The position numbers and the translations under genes are program-made. Source: a virus. Taken from it: a DNA stretch of 22,232 nucleotides. Positions 20,004 through 22,232 of the stretch are shown one piece after another. Positions within the stretch are counted from its first letter, which is position 1. Each line of letters starts with the position of its first letter. Under the pieces are notes generated by a model. It was given only the letters and a program-made list of their open reading frames with translations. It was not told the origin of the DNA and did no database searches. Location of the stretch: the IMG/VR virus record IMGVR_UViG_3300006033_000118, positions 1-22,232 of that record; one strand, written 5' to 3'.

Positions 20004-20395
20004 GCGCCACCGTCACCCCCATCCACGCCCGCCGCACCAGCGAGGGCACCGTCAGCGCGCAGCGGCTGCAGGGCCTGCGGCCGTGGGAGGCGCCCAGCAG
20101 CCGGCCGGCGCCGCTGGACGGGCTGGACCTGCACCGCGTGCACCACGTGGACACGCACGACCTGGGCCATGGCGACGGGGTGTCGGTGGGTGGCACGTGC
20201 CTGCCGCCGCCGTCTTCTTCTGCGCGGCGGGTCGACATTGACCTGCAGCGCCTGGGCCGGGGCGAAGACGTGCACCCGGATGAGCGCGACCCGGCGGCGC
20301 GCGCGCTGTTCTGGCGTCTGTACATGGGCGCCATGGTGGCCGGTCTGTCGCTGGTGGCCTGGGGCGCCTGGCAGTTGCTGGCCGCAGGGGGTTGA
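20000..20395 (+). CDS. Early phage protein with a C-terminal membrane segment
   Basis: This 131-aa protein starts at ATG 20000, overlapping the previous stop. Residues 1-105 are hydrophilic, rich in Pro, His, Asp and Arg. Residues about 108-128 (LYMGAMVAGLSLVAWGAW) are a single hydrophobic segment near the C-terminus, so it is tail-anchored with the bulk in the cytoplasm if it inserts. No family is recognised. As an early repressed gene it may act at the inner membrane during infection. Confidence 0.7.
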   Translation: MSATVTPIHARRTSEGTVSAQRLQGLRPWEAPSSRPAPLDGLDLHRVHHVDTHDLGHGDGVSVGGTCLPPPSSSARRVDIDLQRLGRGEDVHPDERDPAARALFWRLYMGAMVAGLSLVAWGAWQLLAAGG

Positions 20396-20399
20396 TGCC

Positions 20400-20693
20400 A
20401 TGGGCACAGCCATCACCACCAGCACCACGGCCGCCGCCATGGCCAGCAAGGGGCCGCTGCCGCCCGTGACCGAAGCGCACCGCCGCGCGGCGTTCACGTT
20501 GCTGAGCTGGCCGGACTGCAGCTTTGAAGCCGCCATGGCCAACCCGCTGCGGCGCCGCCTGATCGAGTGCTGCGCGGCCGACCTGCGCAACCGCGAGGCG
20601 CAGCGCGCCCAGCGCGTGGCCCGGCGCGGCAGCGCCTACCGCCACACCACCACGGACGTGAAGCGCGCTGCGGCGGGCGACTTTGACGACTGA
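20400..20693 (+). CDS. Small basic early phage protein
   Basis: This 97-aa protein starts at ATG 20400, with AGGGGG about 8 bases upstream and 5 bases after the previous stop. The first 20 residues are Thr/Ala/Ser-rich. Residues 24-75 are helical and basic (VTEAHRRAAFTLLSWPDCSFEAAMANPLRRRLIECCAADL). The core spacing with WPDCSFEAAMANPL is seen in hypothetical betaproteobacterial phage proteins. The role is unknown. A shorter start at 20439 is possible. Confidence 0.7.
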   Translation: MGTAITTSTTAAAMASKGPLPPVTEAHRRAAFTLLSWPDCSFEAAMANPLRRRLIECCAADLRNREAQRAQRVARRGSAYRHTTTDVKRAAAGDFDD

Positions 20694-20737
20694 TCACCAC
20701 CCCACCACTCATATCACCACCACCCGGAGAACCACAC

Positions 20738-21358
20738 ATGCGCGTTTACCTGAGCGGCCCCATGACGGGCATCGAAGACAACAACTTCCCCGAGTTCCAC
20801 AAGTGGGCCGAAGTGCTGAGGTCCAGCGGCCTTGACGTCGTCAGTCCGGCAGAGATCCAGGAAGCCGGCACCTGGGAACTGTGCCTGCGCTCCGACCTGC
20901 GCGAGTTGTGCACCTGCGACGCGATCGCTCTCATGCCCGGATGGGAGAACAGCAAGGGCGCCAACCTGGAGTTGCACGTTGCACACCGCCTTGGCATGCA
21001 GGTGATGCACCTGCCGCTTCAGTTTGACCTGGTCACACACCTGCACCGCCAGCGCGCCTTCAGCCTACGCACTTTCGGCCCCGGCGATCGCACTGACGGC
21101 GTGTGCGACCACATCCGAAAAGAACTGCTGGAGGTGCAAGACGACGCGGGCGCAGGCCTTCCCACGCTGGACGAGTGGGTTGACGTGATCATCCTCGGCT
21201 TCGATGGCGCATGGCGCTCTGGTGCAACGCCTGAGCAGATCGTCCGGGCCATCGAGCGCAAACAGGACAAGAACGAGGGCCGCAAGTGGCCGGACTGGCG
21301 CACCCAGGACCCTGGCAAGGCCATCGAACACGACCGCACCGCCGACGTGAATGCCTGA
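20738..21358 (+). CDS. DUF4406 - DUF550 (MazG-like) fusion, nucleotide metabolism
   Basis: This is a 206-aa, two-domain protein. Residues 1 to about 92 are DUF4406 (YLSGPMTGIEDNNFPEF, VSPAEI, then LMPGWENSKGANLELHVA), related to nucleoside 2-deoxyribosyltransferases. Residues about 95-190 are DUF550, a MazG-like dATP/dGTP pyrophosphohydrolase. The metal ligands E129-x2-E132 and E146-x2-D149 form the EXXE...EXXD pattern, and the end KNEGRKWPDWRT is typical. It probably hydrolyses a nucleotide and removes or exchanges its base during infection. GGAG stands 9 bases before the ATG. Both domains occur as separate phage genes; the joined form is less common in my experience. Role in nucleotide supply or in avoiding nucleotide-based defence is inference. 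Confidence 0.85.
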   Translation: MRVYLSGPMTGIEDNNFPEFHKWAEVLRSSGLDVVSPAEIQEAGTWELCLRSDLRELCTCDAIALMPGWENSKGANLELHVAHRLGMQVMHLPLQFDLVTHLHRQRAFSLRTFGPGDRTDGVCDHIRKELLEVQDDAGAGLPTLDEWVDVIILGFDGAWRSGATPEQIVRAIERKQDKNEGRKWPDWRTQDPGKAIEHDRTADVNA

Positions 21359-21372
21359 CCACACACACCACC

Positions 21373-22011
21373 ATGAGCAACGCATACCGCCCCCGCACCG
21401 GATCGCTGGCCGAGCAGGTCATCAACCACCTCCGCGCCAACCCGGGCGCCGAGCTGACCAGCAAAGACATCGCCACAAAGTTCAACGCCTCGCGCAACAG
21501 CGTGTTCGCCAACCTGGAAACGGCCGTGCACCGTGGCGCCCTCACCATGACGCGCAACGACGATCTGGAATACGTCTACCGCGCCGGCGGCGGCCGTTCC
21601 AGCCACCCCGCGCCCGTCGCGCCGGTGTGGCCGCCCATTCCTGGCAAAGCCACCACCCCCAGCGACACCAGCGAAGCGGCCAGCAGCGACACCGGTACCG
21701 CCCCCACCGTCAAGTCACAGCGCGGCACCGCGCAGGCCCAGGTGTCCGTCACCGCGGCCGAGATCGAGGCGCTGGAGGTGGAAACCGGCATCCCCATCGG
21801 CACCCAGGGCCGCACCGTAGACAAGTGGGCGCCCCTGTTCAACAAGCTGACCACACCGGGCACGTCTGTGCGCTTTCCCGCGCGCTGGAAGAGCGCCGTG
21901 GCCGCCCAGGCCACCAAGCGCAACCGCCAGGCCAAGGCCGCCGGCTACGGCACCGAATACAAGGTGCGCATCATCAGCGCCGAGCATGCGCGCGTGTGGA
22001 GGATTGCATGA
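21373..22011 (+). CDS. Winged-helix early phage protein
   Basis: This is a 212-aa protein from ATG 21373, with no clear Shine-Dalgarno and 14 bases after the previous stop. Residues 10-65 (LAEQVINHLRANPGAELTSKDIATKFNASRNSVFANLETAVHRGAL) form a winged helix-turn-helix. A Pro/Ser/Thr-rich linker covers about 75-130. The C-terminal part (VTAAEIEALEVETGIPI...FNKLTTPGTSVRFPARWKSAVAAQATKRN) is compact, with a basic end. It is probably a DNA-binding protein of the early operon that works with the ParB-like protein encoded by the overlapping next gene. No target site can be named. Confidence 0.7.
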   Translation: MSNAYRPRTGSLAEQVINHLRANPGAELTSKDIATKFNASRNSVFANLETAVHRGALTMTRNDDLEYVYRAGGGRSSHPAPVAPVWPPIPGKATTPSDTSEAASSDTGTAPTVKSQRGTAQAQVSVTAAEIEALEVETGIPIGTQGRTVDKWAPLFNKLTTPGTSVRFPARWKSAVAAQATKRNRQAKAAGYGTEYKVRIISAEHARVWRIA

Positions 22012-22047
22012 CCACCCCCGACACCTTTGCGCACATCCCGCTGGCGC
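22008..22047 (+). CDS. ParB-like protein, start only (plus-strand copy)
   Basis: The ATG at 22008 overlaps the previous stop (ATGA) and encodes MTTPDTFAHIPLA before the sequence folds back at 22047. On the plus strand the frame then leaves the gene. The true continuation is on the minus strand, at 22122-22048 (see the next entry). The gene is the seventh of the early operon. Confidence 0.7.
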
Positions 22048-22162
22048 GGATGCTCTCGGCCAGTTCGTGCAGCTTGACCGGGTTGAAGTGCTTGCGCGGG
22101 TTGGTGCGGCTGGCGACGATGTGCGCCAGCGGGATGTGCGCAAAGGTGTCGGGGGTGGTCAT
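22048..22162 (-). CDS. ParB/Srx-like nuclease-fold protein, N-terminal 38 residues
   Basis: Read on the minus strand from ATG 22162, the sequence gives 38 residues: MTTPDTFAHIPLAHIVASR, then TNPRKHFNPVKLHELAESI. This is the start of a ParB-family domain (IPLAHI..S..NPRKHF...KLHELAESI). Phages use such proteins as plasmid-type partition factors, transcription factors or nucleases. The last 25 codons lie in the spacer of the inverted repeat and are the only copy of that sequence. Beyond 22048 the frame enters the fold-back and is not real. Confidence 0.7.
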
Positions 22163-22232
22163 GCAATCCTCCACACGCGCGCATGCTCGGCGCTGATGAT
22201 GCGCACCTTGTATTCGGTGCCGTAGCCGGCGG

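Larger units (their letters stand above)
21938..22232. repeat. 110-bp perfect inverted repeat at the right window edge
   Basis: Bases 21938-22047 are the exact reverse complement of 22123-22232, with a 75-bp spacer. The repeat reaches the last base of the window. It carries the end of the winged-helix gene and the start of the ParB-like gene in mirror image. The crossover falls at CCGCTGGCGC (22038-22047). Bases 22048-22232 are therefore read on the opposite strand and should be regarded as a fold-back artefact. Confidence 0.95.

Noticed and set aside
1-22232. Linear phage-plasmid with covalently closed hairpin telomeres (N15 type)
   Set aside because: Both ends are inverted repeats, but they lie inside genes, have different arm lengths (22 and 110 bp), and the right one has a 75-bp spacer. 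A telomere palindrome would have almost no spacer and would not mirror gene starts. No protelomerase gene is visible.

Overview
The window is most of a lambda-like temperate siphovirus genome (a prophage or a free phage contig). The high GC content (near 70% in the virion genes) and the protein types suggest a host in the betaproteobacterial order Burkholderiales, probably Comamonadaceae. I see no clear host gene, tRNA, integrase, att site, CRISPR array or insertion sequence.

Left part (1-13090, minus strand), read in the direction of transcription: small and large terminase, a small Mor-like helix-turn-helix protein, a gpW-like connector with an added N-terminal domain, lambda-type portal, an SGNH hydrolase inserted between portal and capsid, a fused prohead protease/HK97-type capsid protein, a small Ala/Glu/Lys-rich protein, gpFII-like and gpU-like connector proteins, tail tube, tail chaperones G and T joined by a -1 frameshift on A AAA AAC, and the tape measure protein, which runs off the left edge. 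A 55-bp direct repeat lies immediately upstream of both the gpW-like and the protease-capsid genes.

Middle part (13091-17005, minus strand): the early-right region. A Cro-like repressor is followed by a tR1-like intrinsic terminator, a CII-like protein, a small winged-helix protein and a DUF1376/YdaU replication protein with helically phased iterons inside its gene (a candidate origin). Two very small genes and a gpZ-like tail protein follow, placed unusually upstream of the terminase. A 121-bp intergenic region next to the small terminase gene carries tandem heptads and a GC palindrome and is the best candidate for cos.

Right part (17006-22047, plus strand): a CI-type S24 repressor, then two low-GC accessory genes (a one-pass membrane protein and a lipoprotein), each ended by a strong terminator. 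They occupy the place of lambda rexAB. Next come a second operator/promoter cluster and a tightly overlapping early operon: small proteins, a membrane protein, a DUF4406-DUF550 nucleotide enzyme, a winged-helix protein and the start of a ParB-like protein. The same 12-bp operator (ATTAGTCGGACT) occurs twice between cro and cI and three times at the second promoter about 2.5 kb away, so one repressor probably controls both arms and could loop the DNA between them, as lambda OL and OR do.

Both window ends are inverted repeats that reach the last base (22-bp arms at the left, 110-bp arms at the right). The right one folds the ParB-like gene back on itself. I read these as fold-back sequencing or assembly artefacts, so bases 1-26 and 22048-22232 should not be taken as true flanking sequence.
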